A DNA stretch of 64,000 nt from Stackebrandtia endophytica (GTDB lineage: Bacteria; Actinomycetota; Actinomycetes; Mycobacteriales; Micromonosporaceae). Below are positions 8,888 to 19,030 of the stretch, piece after piece (position 1 is the stretch's first letter; the number at the start of each line of letters is the position of its first letter). The DNA is taken from positions 4,092,001 through 4,156,000 of the forward strand of contig NZ_VFOW01000001.1 of NCBI RefSeq assembly GCF_006716355.1, in the 5' to 3' direction. Below the pieces are notes generated by a model that did no database searches, was not told the origin of the DNA, and was given only the letters and a program-made list of their open reading frames with translations. Position numbers and translations under genes: made by a program.

Positions 8888-11629
8888 ATGTTGCTGGGAC
8901 GGGAATCCGAGATGACGGCCGTCGACCGCCTGCTGTCGCGCGCCAGAGAAGGCCACAGTGGATCGCTGGTCGTTCGGGGGGAGGCGGGAATAGGGAAGTC
9001 GGCGCTGTTGGAATACGCCGCCTCACAGGCCGCCGACATGCGCATCCTGCGCGGCACCGGGATAGAAGCCGAACGCGACCTGCCGTTCGCGGGGCTGCAT
9101 CTGTTGCTGCACAAGTATCTCGATCGCATCGACCAGTTGCCGTGCGCGCAGGCCGCCGCGTTGTCGGCGGCGTTCGGGTTCAGCCTTCCCGACAAGAAGG
9201 ACTTCGATTCGGCCAGTGTCCGATTCGTCTCGGGACTGGCGGTCCTCACCATGTTGGCCGACCTGGCCGAGGAGCGACCGCTGCTGTGTCTCATCGACGA
9301 CGCTCACTGGTTGGACTACGAGTCGGCTGAGGCGCTGCTGTTCGCCGCCCGCCGCCTGGAGGCCGAGGGTGTCGTCATTCTGTTCGCCGCCCGAGAGCTG
9401 CACGCCCCGCGGTTTCCCGCCTCCGGAGTGGACGACCTGCGGGTGTCGCCATTGGATGCCGAAGCCGCCGCCGACCTGTTGAGCAACGACGCCGGTGACC
9501 TGCCCGGATACGTTCGACAACAGATACTGTCTCAATCGGACGGAAACCCGTTGGCGCTTCGGGAACTTGCCGTCGCACAACGCGAGGGCCACCTGGTCCC
9601 GGACCCGTACGGCATCGGACGCCTGCCGACCCACAGTCGTATCCTGCGCAGCTTCGCCGACCGGGTTGCCGCCCTCCCGTCGTCCACACAGGATGCGATC
9701 CTGGTCGCGGCCACCGCCGGGATCTGCGACAGCGGTGTCATCCTGGAGACCGCGCAGAAACTCGGCGCCACCGCCAAAGACCTGGAGATGGCCGAACGCA
9801 AGGACCTGGTCACCGTCGACGGCGGTGTGCTGGTGTTCCGGCATCCCCTGATCCGAGCAGCGGTCTATCAGTACGCGCCGCTGAACCGCCGCACCCAGGC
9901 GCACCTCGCGCTGGCGGAGACCTTCGCCGGACGCGGTGACGCCGACCGCCGGGCCTGGCACCTCGCCACCGCCACCACCGGACCCGACGAGGAGATCGCC
10001 GCCGCGTTGGAGGCCAGCGCCGAGCACTCCCGGTCCCGGGGAAGCTATTCGACGGTCGCCGCCGCCTACGAACGCGCCGCCTGGCTCAGCCCGGAGGCGG
10101 CGCAGCGTGGCCGACGGCTGCTGGCCGCGGCTGAGGCGGCATTGGAAGCCGGGCAACTTGACCGTGCCGACGCCCTGACCGAACAGTCCTGCGACCTCCA
10201 TCAGGACGCCCAGGGGCTGGTCGACCGCGCGATGGTGCGTGCCACCACCGCCAGTTGGCGCGGCAGCCCGCTGACGGCTCACCAGATCTGGATCGACGCG
10301 GCGGCCGCCATCGCCGAACGCGTCCCCAACCACGCCAGTTACATGCTGTTCCACGCCGTCGAGGCCGCCTGGATCGCCGCCGACTTCGAAGCGGTTCGCC
10401 GATCGGCGGAGTTGGCAGAGGAATGGGGTTTGGAACGCGCCGATCGGGTGCGGGCCATGGCCCGGGTGGTCGCCGGAATGAACAACCACGCCGACGGCTC
10501 GATGTCCGACGCCGTCTCGGCCATCCGACAACTCATGGATCTCAGCGGGGCGGCCGACGAGTTGTCACCGCAGTCGGCGGTGCGGATCGTGTGGTGGCTG
10601 CTCATCCTTGGAGATCACGTCGCGGCCCGCGACATGGTGGAGCGGTTGATCAAGCAGTGCCGCGAGACGGGGGCCATGGGCGTGCTGCCGCGTGCACTGG
10701 GTCTGCTGTCCAAGGCGCAGCTGTATGCCGGCGAGCATCGCGATGCGGTGGCCACCGCCTCCGAGGCGTTGCGCATCGCCGGCGACATCGGCAAGAATCT
10801 GGTCCTGACCGGGGTGCCGATCAGTGTGATGGCTCAGATCGCGGCCGTCGAGGGCGACCAGGAGAGGTGCCACGAACTGGTCGTCGATGCCAGCCCCGGT
10901 ATGAAGTACGGCCTCATCGTCCTGGAGGGGATGCTCGGTCTGTTGGACATGGGACTCGGCCGGTACGAGGCGGTGGTGCAGCGGCTGAAACCGCTGGTGG
11001 CCGGTGACCACGCCATGGATGTCCTGCCGGTGGTCCCCGACCTGATCGAGGCCGCGGTGCGCACCGGCGCGCCCGAGGTCGGCGTCGCGCCGACGGAATG
11101 GTTCGGGCAATACGCCGAGCACACCGGTCAGTCATGGGCCCGTGGTGTCGCGTTGCGATGCGAGGCACTGCTGGCCGATGACGCGCACGCCGAGGCGCTG
11201 TTCCAGCAGGCCTTGCAGGCCCACCGCGACAAGGGGGCGCGACCGTTCGAGCAGGCCAGGACGGAACTGCTGTACGGCGAATGGTTGCGGCGCAACCGAC
11301 GTCGCGTCGACGCCCGGGTGCAGTTGCGCTCGGCGATGGTGACGTTCGAACGTATCGGTGCCAAACCGTGGATCGGCCGTACCGAGACCGAACTGCGCGC
11401 CACCGGTGAAGCGCCGTCGCCCGGTACCGACCACGACGGTCTGCTGGAACGGCTCACACCGCAGGAGTTGCAGGTGGTCCGGTTGGCCGCGACCGGTCTG
11501 ACCAATCGAGACATCGGAGGTCACCTGTTCCTCAGCCCGCGTACCGTCGGTTACCACCTCTACAAGGCCTACCCCAAGCTCGGCGTCTCGTCACGCGGCG
11601 AGTTGGCCAGGCTGGATCTGTCGGCGTGA
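8888..11629 (+). CDS. LuxR-family transcriptional regulator, large ATP-binding (LAL) type
   Basis: 913 residues. The N-terminal STAND-type ATPase carries Walker A GEAGIGKSALL (~residues 30-40) and Walker B LLCLIDDAHWLD (~130). A long helical middle section with TPR-like repeats follows, and a C-terminal LuxR helix-turn-helix (LTPQELQVVRLAATGLTNRDIGGHLFLS through the end) covers about residues 855-910. LAL proteins activate transcription in response to ligand and ATP, often for secondary metabolism or sugar use. No obvious target operon adjoins it, so it may act elsewhere. The chosen ATG has a -10-like TACAGT 7 bases upstream, consistent with a leaderless message; the frame extends upstream without support. 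Confidence 0.9.
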   Translation: MLLGRESEMTAVDRLLSRAREGHSGSLVVRGEAGIGKSALLEYAASQAADMRILRGTGIEAERDLPFAGLHLLLHKYLDRIDQLPCAQAAALSAAFGFSLPDKKDFDSASVRFVSGLAVLTMLADLAEERPLLCLIDDAHWLDYESAEALLFAARRLEAEGVVILFAARELHAPRFPASGVDDLRVSPLDAEAAADLLSNDAGDLPGYVRQQILSQSDGNPLALRELAVAQREGHLVPDPYGIGRLPTHSRILRSFADRVAALPSSTQDAILVAATAGICDSGVILETAQKLGATAKDLEMAERKDLVTVDGGVLVFRHPLIRAAVYQYAPLNRRTQAHLALAETFAGRGDADRRAWHLATATTGPDEEIAAALEASAEHSRSRGSYSTVAAAYERAAWLSPEAAQRGRRLLAAAEAALEAGQLDRADALTEQSCDLHQDAQGLVDRAMVRATTASWRGSPLTAHQIWIDAAAAIAERVPNHASYMLFHAVEAAWIAADFEAVRRSAELAEEWGLERADRVRAMARVVAGMNNHADGSMSDAVSAIRQLMDLSGAADELSPQSAVRIVWWLLILGDHVAARDMVERLIKQCRETGAMGVLPRALGLLSKAQLYAGEHRDAVATASEALRIAGDIGKNLVLTGVPISVMAQIAAVEGDQERCHELVVDASPGMKYGLIVLEGMLGLLDMGLGRYEAVVQRLKPLVAGDHAMDVLPVVPDLIEAAVRTGAPEVGVAPTEWFGQYAEHTGQSWARGVALRCEALLADDAHAEALFQQALQAHRDKGARPFEQARTELLYGEWLRRNRRRVDARVQLRSAMVTFERIGAKPWIGRTETELRATGEAPSPGTDHDGLLERLTPQELQVVRLAATGLTNRDIGGHLFLSPRTVGYHLYKAYPKLGVSSRGELARLDLSA

Positions 11630-11929
11630 CGCCCGGTTCGGCCTGAGAACCTGTCCGGCGAATTCGAACGGGTTCTCGATGACATCGGTGACCGGGCACT
11701 CTAAAGTGTCCGAATGTCGACACACGGTAGGGGTGGGCGTCGAATGCGGGCCGATCCGGCGGCGGCGTAGGCTCCTGGGTGGGACCAATAAAGAAGTGGC
11801 GAGGGTCACTGTCGATGCGCGACGATGCGGCACCGGAGCGGACGGTTGACCACAACCGGCGTTGTGACGATGAGCCGGACCCGCCGACGCCACCAACAAC
11901 CGTTGCCATGTGACAGGAGTGGATCAGCT
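11630..11929 (+). other. Intergenic region upstream of the glycosyltransferase gene
   Basis: No gene is supported in these 300 bp. A TAAAGT at 11702-11707 with TGACAT 16 bases upstream could be a promoter, which would give the glycosyltransferase mRNA a leader of about 220 nt. No clear terminator for the LAL gene is seen. Confidence 0.4.
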
Positions 11930-13072
11930 GTGTCCGGTGTGCGTGTGCTTGTCGACGCTACGAGTGTTCCCGCGGATAGAGGTGGCGTCGGACGTTACGT
12001 CGACGGCCTCCTCGCCGCCCTGGCCGATACGCCCGACGACATCGAATTGTTCGTGGTCTGTCAACGCACCGACGCCGAACGTTACGTCGCGTTGGCGCCC
12101 GGAGCCGAGGTCATCGCGGCCCCCGCGGCCGTGGCGCACCGCCCCGCGCGACTGGCGTGGGAGCAGACCGGTCTGCCGCTGTTGGCGCAGCAGTTGGACG
12201 TCGACGTTCTGCACTCGCCGTTCTACAGCTGTCCACTTCGGGCGGGCTGCCCGGTGACCGTCACGATTCACGACGCCACCTTCTTCACCGAACGCGAACA
12301 CTACGACCGGCACCGGGGCGCGTTCATGCGTTCGGCGATCAAGACCTCGCTGCGTCGCGCCTCCCGGATCATCGTGCCCAGCAAGGCCACCCGGGACGAG
12401 CTGATCAGGCTGCTCGACGCCGACGCCGCGAAGATGGACGTCGCCTATCACGGCGTCGATCCTGAATCGTTTTACATCCCCGACGACGCCGAACGGGCCC
12501 GGGTCGCCGCCCGCCTGGGACTGGGCGACACCGGCTACATCGCGTTCCTGGGAGTCATGGAGCCCCGCAAGAACGTCCCCAACCTGGTGCGCGGCTGGGC
12601 CCGAGCCGTCGCCGACCGGCCGAACCCCCCGGCGTTGGTGCTGGCCGGCGGTTCCGGACACGATGACGCGATCGACGAGGCCGTCGCCGAGATCCCGGCG
12701 CACCTGAAGGTGGTGCGGCCCGGATACCTGCGCTTCACCGATCTGCCCGGGTACCTCGGTGGGGCGCTGGTGGCCGCCTACCCCTCGCACGGTGAGGGCT
12801 TCGGCCTGCCCATCGTCGAGGCGATGGCTTGTGGCGCACCGGTTTTGACGACGCCGCGTCTGTCACTGCCGGAGGTCGGGGGCGACGCGGTCGCCTACAC
12901 CTCCGAGGAGGTCGACGACATCGCCGACGATCTGGCCGCACTGCTCGATGATGAGCAGCGCCGCGCGAAATTGTCGCTTCTGGGGGTCGAACGTGCACGG
13001 GAGTTCACGTGGGCGAATTCGGCGGCGGCCCACCTGGCGACCTGGCGCAAGGCGGCGGGTAAGGCCTCCTAG
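11930..13072 (+). CDS. Family 4 glycosyltransferase (GT-B), probable mannosyltransferase
   Basis: 380 residues from the GTG at 11930, selected by AGGAG 10 bases upstream and by homology starting at GVRVLVDATSV. The C-terminal domain has FLGVMEPRKNVPNLVRGWA and PSHGEGFGLPIVEAMACGAPV, the GT4 nucleotide-sugar-binding region with its E-x7-E acidic pair. The N-terminal domain has ADRGGVGRYVDGLL, the acceptor-side glycine loop. It should transfer a sugar from an NDP-sugar at the inner membrane face. It is followed by manC (GDP-mannose synthesis), occupying the place of wbbL in the mycobacterial locus, so GDP-mannose is a reasonable donor, but this is inferred from context. Confidence 0.85.
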   Translation: MSGVRVLVDATSVPADRGGVGRYVDGLLAALADTPDDIELFVVCQRTDAERYVALAPGAEVIAAPAAVAHRPARLAWEQTGLPLLAQQLDVDVLHSPFYSCPLRAGCPVTVTIHDATFFTEREHYDRHRGAFMRSAIKTSLRRASRIIVPSKATRDELIRLLDADAAKMDVAYHGVDPESFYIPDDAERARVAARLGLGDTGYIAFLGVMEPRKNVPNLVRGWARAVADRPNPPALVLAGGSGHDDAIDEAVAEIPAHLKVVRPGYLRFTDLPGYLGGALVAAYPSHGEGFGLPIVEAMACGAPVLTTPRLSLPEVGGDAVAYTSEEVDDIADDLAALLDDEQRRAKLSLLGVERAREFTWANSAAAHLATWRKAAGKAS

Positions 13073-13082
13073 AGCCCGTCCA

Positions 13083-13134
13083 GCGGACCCGGTCGGGTCC
13101 GCCACGGCCTGAACGACCAGGGGATCGGCCGTGG
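13083..13134 (+). terminator. Tandem hairpins after the glycosyltransferase gene
   Basis: Arms 13083-13090/13095-13102 pair perfectly over 8 bp with a 4-base loop. A second hairpin follows at once (13102-13109/13127-13134). Together they lie 10 bp past the stop codon. Confidence 0.6.
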
Positions 13135-13267
13135 CCGCAGGCGTCCGGGCGGCGGAGAACCGGTCGGCATGCCGGTTCACGTCGTCGCAGCCAGAGGTCG
13201 TATTCGACGTCGCGTGCCGTACCGATCGCCCACTTCTGAAAGACCAGATGCCCTCCTCCTCCATTAA

Positions 13268-13284
13268 CCTTCGAAGGCCATACT
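13268..13284 (+). promoter_or_regulatory. manC promoter with palindrome CCTTCGAAGG and -10 CATACT
   Basis: A perfect 10-bp palindrome (13268-13277) directly abuts CATACT (13279-13284), which ends 7 bases before the manC ATG. This fits a leaderless promoter with an operator overlapping the core promoter. Confidence 0.45.
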
Positions 13285-13291
13285 GAGGCGC

Positions 13292-14380
13292 ATGTTGTAT
13301 ACGGTGATTCCCGCCGGTGGCAGTGGAACCAGGCTGTGGCCGTTGTCTCGGTCGAGTAACCCGAAGTTTCTCCACCCGTTGACCGGCAGCGATCAATCGC
13401 TACTTCAAGCCACTGTGGAGCGCCTGTCGCCGCTGTCCGACCCGCAGCATCAGTACGTGGTGACCGGCACCGGTCACGCCGTGGCGGTGGCCCGCCAACT
13501 GCCGGGCCTGCCCGAAGAGAACATCCTGGTTGAACCGTCCCCGATGGACTCCGCGCCGGCCATCGCGCTGGCCGCCGCCGTCATCGCCCAACGCGACCCC
13601 GACGCCGTCATGGGCGCGTTCGCCGCCGACCACCTGATCGCCGACGCCGACGCGTTCACCCGGACCGTCTCCCAGGCGATGGAGGGCGCCGCCGACGGGC
13701 TGCTGATGACGATCGGTATAACGCCGACCGGACCCGAGACCGGCTACGGCTACCTGCGTCGGGGCAAGGCGCTGGCCGTCGGTCACCTGCTCGCGGAGTT
13801 CAAGGAGAAACCCGATCACGTCGCCGCGGTCGAGTACGTCTCCAGTGGCGACTACCTGTGGAACGCCGGAATGTTCGTCTGGCGGGTCGACGCCTTCCTC
13901 GCCGAACTGGCCCGGCAGCGCCCCCGCATGCACGAGGCGGTGCGCACCCTCGCGGCCGCCTGGGAGACGCCGCGGCGTGACGCCACGCTGGCCGAGATCT
14001 GGCCCGACATGGAACGCATCTCCGTCGACTACGCGGTGATGGAGGGCGCGGCCGCCGCCGGGAAGGTCGGGGTGGTGCCCGGCGACTTCGGCTGGAACGA
14101 CGTCGGTGACTTCGACACGCTGGGTTCGGTGCTGCCCACCGACGAGGTCGGGAACGTTGTCATCGCCGCCGGTGACGTCAAGCCCGAGGTGTTGACCATG
14201 GACGCCCGCCGCAACGTGGTGGTGCCCGGGTCCGGGCGCCTGGTCGGGGTTCTGGGCGTCGACGACCTGATCGTGGTGGACACCGAGGACGCGTTGTTGG
14301 TGTGCCCGCGAGACCGGGCCCAGGACGTCAAGCGACTGGTCGACGAGCTGAAGGCGACGGGACGCGTCGACCTGGTGTGA
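13292..14380 (+). CDS. manC: Mannose-1-phosphate guanylyltransferase
   Basis: 362 residues. It makes GDP-mannose from mannose-1-phosphate and GTP in the cytoplasm, supplying mannosylation of lipids, glycans and proteins. AGGSGTRLWPLSR at residues ~8-20 is the pyrophosphorylase signature that binds the nucleotide. FKEKPD is the metal and sugar-binding motif, YLWNAGMFVWRVDAF is the sugar-binding strand and FGWNDVGDFDTL is the GDP-Man pyrophosphorylase signature. No C-terminal isomerase domain is present, consistent with a separate manA at 26.2 kb. It lies downstream of a GT4 gene and upstream of manB and manA in a conserved actinobacterial block. Leaderless-type promoter immediately upstream. 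Confidence 0.94.
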   Translation: MLYTVIPAGGSGTRLWPLSRSSNPKFLHPLTGSDQSLLQATVERLSPLSDPQHQYVVTGTGHAVAVARQLPGLPEENILVEPSPMDSAPAIALAAAVIAQRDPDAVMGAFAADHLIADADAFTRTVSQAMEGAADGLLMTIGITPTGPETGYGYLRRGKALAVGHLLAEFKEKPDHVAAVEYVSSGDYLWNAGMFVWRVDAFLAELARQRPRMHEAVRTLAAAWETPRRDATLAEIWPDMERISVDYAVMEGAAAAGKVGVVPGDFGWNDVGDFDTLGSVLPTDEVGNVVIAAGDVKPEVLTMDARRNVVVPGSGRLVGVLGVDDLIVVDTEDALLVCPRDRAQDVKRLVDELKATGRVDLV

Positions 14381-14554
14381 CCATCCCAAACGGTACGATT
14401 CGCCACAGTTGTGGCCAATGTGGTCGCTCGTGTGTCATGAGTTGATAACGAACCGGCGGCGTCCGATGACGGTACAGCCACGAAATCGACTCGGCGGGAA
14501 CCCGATCTCGATGCGATGACTCTCATCTACCTCCAATCCGAAGGGGGAGAAGCG

Positions 14555-16105
14555 ATGAGAACCATCCCGGTCCTGTCTCGACGATCACCGAACCCGTGCC
14601 ACGGCACCATTGCGGGCGGTCGGACCGACACCTCCGTTCGCCGACGCCCCGGCCGACTGCTGGCCGGGGCCTCACTGGCGGCGGTCATGGCGCTGTCGGC
14701 CTGCTCGGTCGGCGCGCCCGACGGCGGCAGTGCCGAGTACGCGGTGGACGCCGACCAGGCGGCTCCCGACTCCGAACCGGTACCCACCGATCAGGACAAT
14801 CTGTCGACCTTCGCCGTCGACATCGACACCGCGTCCTATGAGTACGCACGACAGGCCATAACGAACGGTTGGCTGCCGGAGTCGGAGAACATCCGTCCCG
14901 AGGAGTTCGTCAACTACTTCCGGCAGGACTACTCCGAACCCGCCGACGACGGTTTCACCGTGACCGTGGATGGCACACGCACCCCCGAGTGGTACACCAC
15001 GACCGACCAGCCGACCCACCTGGTCAGAGTCGGCCTACAGACCCGAACCGAACCGGAGGACGAACGCTCCGACGCCCACCTGACCTTCGTCATCGACACC
15101 TCCGGATCGATGGAGGGTGAAGAACGCCTGCCGGTGGTCAAGGAGTCGTTGCGCACCCTTGTGGACCAATTGCGCCCCACCGACGCGATCGCGATCGTGA
15201 CCTATTCGGACCAGGCGCAGGTGGTCCAACCGATGACCGACGTCGCCGACCGGGCGCAGATCCACTCGGCCATCGAATCCTTGGCGGTCGCCGGTTCCAC
15301 CAATATGGAGGAAGGCCTGGCCCTGGGCTACCAGGTGGCGTCCGAGGGCTTCGGCGCCGACGCGATCAACCGGGTCATCCTGTTGTCGGACGGACTGGCC
15401 AACACCGGATCCACCGAACACGAACAGATCCTGGCCACCGCCCGGGACAAGGCCGCCGAGGGCATCACGCTGCTGTGCGTCGGAGTCGGCATGGGCTACG
15501 GCGACAACCTCATGGAGCAGCTGGCCGACAACGGCGACGGGTTCGCCGTGTACTTCTCCACCGCGACCCAGGCGCGCAAGCTGTTCGTCGAGCAACTCGC
15601 CGCCACGCTCGCGGTGCGCGCCAAGGACGCCAAGGTTCAGGTCACCTTCGATCCCGAGGTCGTCGAGTCGTACCGGCTCATCGGATTCGAGAACCGCGCG
15701 GTGGCCGACGAGGACTTCACCGACGATTCGGTCGACGGCGGCGAGGTCGGGCCCGGCCACAGCGTGACCGCGCTGTACGCCGTCACGGTCGCCGCCGACG
15801 CGACCGGATCGGTCCTGAGTGCGGCGGTGCGCTGGTTGGACCCCGACACCGGGGCCGCCTCACAGGCCGAGGGCGCCGCCGAACTCGCCGACACCGATGT
15901 GGACATCGACGCGGCCTCGCAGCGACTGGCGGTGGACCTGATAGCGGCGGCCTTCGCCGAAGCGTTGCGGGGCAACGACGTGGCGACCGGGCTGGATCTG
16001 GCCGCTCTCGCCGAGCAGGCCGAGCGACTCGCCGGGGCCACCGAGGATGCCGAGGTGGTGGAACTGGCGGAACTGATCAGCGCCGCCCAGGCGCTTCGGG
16101 AGTAG
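14555..16105 (+). CDS. YfbK-like von Willebrand factor A domain lipoprotein
   Basis: 516 residues from the ATG at 14555, selected by AAGGGGGAGA just upstream. A long basic leader is followed by GRLLAGASLAAVMALSAC, a lipoprotein signal with lipobox LSAC, so it should be anchored outside the membrane. STFAVDIDTASYEYARQAI through VNYFRQDY is the conserved N-terminal region of YfbK-type proteins. A vWA domain follows with the metal-ion-dependent adhesion site DTSGSM and a later LSDGLANTGSTE. The C-terminus matches the DUF3520-type end of YfbK. The role is unknown; a metal-dependent protein-binding surface is likely. It interrupts the otherwise conserved manC-fbi neighbourhood and ends 34 bp from convergent fbiB. 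Confidence 0.85.
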   Translation: MRTIPVLSRRSPNPCHGTIAGGRTDTSVRRRPGRLLAGASLAAVMALSACSVGAPDGGSAEYAVDADQAAPDSEPVPTDQDNLSTFAVDIDTASYEYARQAITNGWLPESENIRPEEFVNYFRQDYSEPADDGFTVTVDGTRTPEWYTTTDQPTHLVRVGLQTRTEPEDERSDAHLTFVIDTSGSMEGEERLPVVKESLRTLVDQLRPTDAIAIVTYSDQAQVVQPMTDVADRAQIHSAIESLAVAGSTNMEEGLALGYQVASEGFGADAINRVILLSDGLANTGSTEHEQILATARDKAAEGITLLCVGVGMGYGDNLMEQLADNGDGFAVYFSTATQARKLFVEQLAATLAVRAKDAKVQVTFDPEVVESYRLIGFENRAVADEDFTDDSVDGGEVGPGHSVTALYAVTVAADATGSVLSAAVRWLDPDTGAASQAEGAAELADTDVDIDAASQRLAVDLIAAAFAEALRGNDVATGLDLAALAEQAERLAGATEDAEVVELAELISAAQALRE

Positions 16106-16139
16106 CGGTCTTCACGTCGCTGTGAGATCGGCGCGCAGG

Positions 16140-17435
16140 TCACCGCCGCAACAGGAACCGCTCGGTTGGGCGTTCCCCGCGCGGCGGTGGCTCGACCGCG
16201 GGACGGCCCACGGCCACCGCGCCCATGGGCTGCCAGTCCTTGGGCAGGTCGAGGACGTCCCGCACCACGTTGGGACAGAACATGGTCGAGGAGACCCAGC
16301 AGGCGCCGAGCCCGTCGGCGGCCAGACTGATCAGCAGATTCTGCACCGCGGCACCCATGGCCACCGTGAACATCCGGTCCTCGGCGTCGGCGCGACGCGG
16401 GTCCGGATATTCGTGGGCGGCATCGGCGACCAGGAACGGAACCACGATCTCGGTGGCGTTCCACAGCACGTCACCGCGTGTGAGCCGTCGCCCGATCGCG
16501 GCCTCGTCGAAGCCGTCCTCGGTGAGGTCGGCGATCCATGCCTTCCGCATGGCCGACAACAGTTCCCGTCGGGATCGACTCACCTGGACGAACCGCCACG
16601 GTTGGGAGTGATGCGGTGCCGGAGCCGTGATCGCGGCGGCCACCGCCCGCTCGATCGCCGCGGGTTCCACCGGCTCATCGGTGAACCGGCGGATGGTGCG
16701 ACGCGCGGTGACGGCGTCGCGGCGACCCTCAGCACGCGCCTCGGCGGCTCCGAGGCCGAACAGGTCCTCCTGGTGACCCCGGATCAGCGCGGCGGCTCCC
16801 GGGCCGTCAGAGCCGGTGTCGGGGGCCCTGAGACCCCGGATCACCGCCACCGGATTGCCGGAGGTCTTACCCTTCACCAGATCGGCCGCGGCGGCGATCT
16901 CGTCGGCGAGCGCGGTAACGGTGACCCCCAACGGATTCCCGTAGCCGTCGGACCCGCCACGCAGGTCCAGTACCGGTGACATGCCGGCGACGCCGATCGC
17001 GGTGTCGACCTGTCCGACCCGCCAGGCCCGGCCGAGGGTGTCGGTGATGACCACCGCCACATCGATCGACAGTAGACGGTTGATGTCGGCGCGCAGTCGA
17101 CGAGCCGACGCGTCGGGATCCAACGGGAGCAGGATCACCCGGCCGGGCTCCACATTGGAAGCATCCACCCCGGCGGCCGCCAGCACCAGGCCACGCCGAT
17201 CCCGGACGATGCGGGTGGCGCCGCGTCGCGCCACGACCGAGACCGTCTCCTCGTCGATCGCGGTCTCGCGGTCGCCGTCGAAGTACCGCCCCTCGGCCTT
17301 GCTGACGATCTTGCTGGTCACCGCCAGTACGTCGCCGTCGGTCAGCCACGGCGCGGCCCGCGTGACGATCGCGGCCAGGTCGTCGCCGGGCTTGATCTCG
17401 CCGATACCGGTGACCGGCAGGATCGTCAGGCTCAC
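16140..17435 (-). CDS. fbiB: Bifunctional F420 gamma-glutamyl ligase / FMN-dependent dehydro-F420 reductase domain protein
   Basis: 431 residues. The N-terminal ~245 residues form a CofE-type ligase that adds glutamates to F420-0 using GTP ([55 protein letters not shown]). The C-terminal ~185 residues are a nitroreductase-fold FMN domain ([47 protein letters not shown]), which in mycobacterial FbiB reduces dehydro-F420. The GTG start at 17435 overlaps the fbiA stop by 4 bp (GTGA), implying translational coupling. Together with fbiA it provides coenzyme F420 for flavin/deazaflavin oxidoreductases. Full length for the fused actinobacterial form. Confidence 0.95.
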   Translation of the reverse strand: MSLTILPVTGIGEIKPGDDLAAIVTRAAPWLTDGDVLAVTSKIVSKAEGRYFDGDRETAIDEETVSVVARRGATRIVRDRRGLVLAAAGVDASNVEPGRVILLPLDPDASARRLRADINRLLSIDVAVVITDTLGRAWRVGQVDTAIGVAGMSPVLDLRGGSDGYGNPLGVTVTALADEIAAAADLVKGKTSGNPVAVIRGLRAPDTGSDGPGAAALIRGHQEDLFGLGAAEARAEGRRDAVTARRTIRRFTDEPVEPAAIERAVAAAITAPAPHHSQPWRFVQVSRSRRELLSAMRKAWIADLTEDGFDEAAIGRRLTRGDVLWNATEIVVPFLVADAAHEYPDPRRADAEDRMFTVAMGAAVQNLLISLAADGLGACWVSSTMFCPNVVRDVLDLPKDWQPMGAVAVGRPAVEPPPRGERPTERFLLRR

Positions 17436-18382
17436 GCGTCGACCCCCACCAGTTCCAAGGCCCGGCGAACCATGGCCTCGGTCGCCTCCGGGTCGGTCAT
17501 CCACAATGGTGCCGCCCCCACGGTCACTCCGTCGACCGAGGCGCCTGCGTCGGTCTCGTCGACGAGCCAGCCGTCCAGGATCCCGCCCGACTCCGACCGG
17601 GAACCGAACATCGCCCCGACGGCCTCGGCGGTCACCGGGGTGTCCAACACCGCCAGGCACCGGTCGGCCATGCCGCGAACCGGTGCGCCGCCGATGATCG
17701 GGGATACCCCAACCACGGGAGCCGAGGTCGTCGTCAGGGCCTCCTTGATGCGGGGCACCGCCAGGATCGGCGCGATCGAGACCACCGGATTGCTGGGCGC
17801 GACGACGACCGCGTCGGCGGCCAGGATCGCCTCCACCACACCTGGTCCGGGCTTCGCCTGTGCCGCACCGGTGAATATGAACCGATGCGTGTCGATGTCC
17901 CCGCGATGGCGCACCCACCATTCCTGGAAGTGAACGGCCCGTTGACCATCCTCATCGGACACCACGACGTGGGTCTCCACCCGGTCGTCCGACATCGGCA
18001 GCATCCGTACGCCGGGTTTCCACCGGTCGCACAGCGCCTCGGTGACCGCAGACAACCCGTACCCCGCGTCCAGCATCCGAGTACGCATCAGGTGGGTCGC
18101 GATGTCCTTGTCGCCCAGCGAGAACCACGGCGCCTCGCCCCCGTAGGCGGCCAGTTCGGTGCTCACCGTCCAGGTTTCCTCGGCACGTCCCCAACCACGT
18201 TCGGCGTCGGCGCCACCGCCCAGGGTGTACATGACCGAGTCCAGATCGGGGCAGACACGCAGCCCGTGCAACGTCAGGTCGTCGGCCGTGTTCACGATCG
18301 CGGTAACCTCGGCGGGCAGCCGTCGTGCCCCCATCAGGAAACGAGCTCCACCGATTCCCCCGACGAGTACGACGATTCGCAT
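17432..18382 (-). CDS. fbiA: 2-phospho-L-lactate/PEP transferase of F420 biosynthesis
   Basis: 316 residues. It transfers the phospholactyl or phosphoenolpyruvyl moiety onto Fo to give (dehydro-)F420-0. Family motifs are clear: [18 protein letters not shown] at the N-terminus, [39 protein letters not shown] and [16 protein letters not shown]. The ATG at 18382 has GAGGA 7 bases upstream; a second ATG 18 bases earlier is less well supported. It is the first gene of the fbiAB operon, overlapping fbiB by 4 bp. A divergent small membrane protein gene starts 49 bp away, so the promoters must overlap or be very compact. Confidence 0.95.
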   Translation of the reverse strand: MRIVVLVGGIGGARFLMGARRLPAEVTAIVNTADDLTLHGLRVCPDLDSVMYTLGGGADAERGWGRAEETWTVSTELAAYGGEAPWFSLGDKDIATHLMRTRMLDAGYGLSAVTEALCDRWKPGVRMLPMSDDRVETHVVVSDEDGQRAVHFQEWWVRHRGDIDTHRFIFTGAAQAKPGPGVVEAILAADAVVVAPSNPVVSIAPILAVPRIKEALTTTSAPVVGVSPIIGGAPVRGMADRCLAVLDTPVTAEAVGAMFGSRSESGGILDGWLVDETDAGASVDGVTVGAAPLWMTDPEATEAMVRRALELVGVDA

Positions 18383-18431
18383 CCGTCCATCCTCGCTCAT
18401 GCGCCGTACCGCGGTGACAGAAAGGTGCCCC

Positions 18432-18935
18432 GTGTCTCGTCCGCCACACGAAACCGACCGCTTCCGTCTTCTGGCCGCCGTGGTTCTGCTGTTCGTCGTC
18501 GGGCTGTTCCTGCTGGTGACGCTGTCACAGCTGTTCTTCGGCGCCGGAGGCGATCCCCGCGACTCGCTGGGTTCTCGCGCCGCCGGATTCGGTTTCACCG
18601 ACCGCGCCCACGACACCCTCTACGGGGTGATCCCACTGGCGCTTCCGTTGGTGGCGACCTGGCTGGCGCCCCGCTCCTCGGTCCGGCTGGTCGCAACGGT
18701 TCTGTACTCGCTGCTGTTGGCCGTCGGCCTGCTGATCACCGGAATGGCCTTCGGCTTCGGCATGGATACCGCCGGCCAGCAGCGAAGTATGGGGGCCGGG
18801 GTCTTCATCGACAACCGATTCGCGCTCGAACAGTTGGTGCTCGACATCTGCGTGTTGGGACTGATGGGACTGGCCATGTTCAGCGTGATTCGTGCTCATC
18901 GTCGTGACAGGGCGGCTGCGAAGCGGTTACTCTAG
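18432..18935 (+). CDS. Small four-helix membrane protein
   Basis: 167 residues from the GTG at 18432, chosen because AAAGG precedes it by 6 bases; the open frame extends far upstream across the antisense of fbiA without support. Four hydrophobic segments are visible (LLAAVVLLFVVGLFLLVTLS; DTLYGVIPLALPLVATWLA; ATVLYSLLLAVGLLITGMAFGFG; LVLDICVLGLMGLAMFSVI) with short polar ends and a basic C-terminus. I do not recognise the family. It sits divergently between fbiA and whiB, but nothing links it functionally to either. Confidence 0.72.
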   Translation: MSRPPHETDRFRLLAAVVLLFVVGLFLLVTLSQLFFGAGGDPRDSLGSRAAGFGFTDRAHDTLYGVIPLALPLVATWLAPRSSVRLVATVLYSLLLAVGLLITGMAFGFGMDTAGQQRSMGAGVFIDNRFALEQLVLDICVLGLMGLAMFSVIRAHRRDRAAAKRLL

Positions 18936-19030
18936 TGCACTACTGTCCGTTATTGACCGGTGTCACTTCAGATGTCGGGGCGGTGGAAAAAATGTTGTGC
19001 CCAATACCAGGTTTGGCATGACAGACGGGT

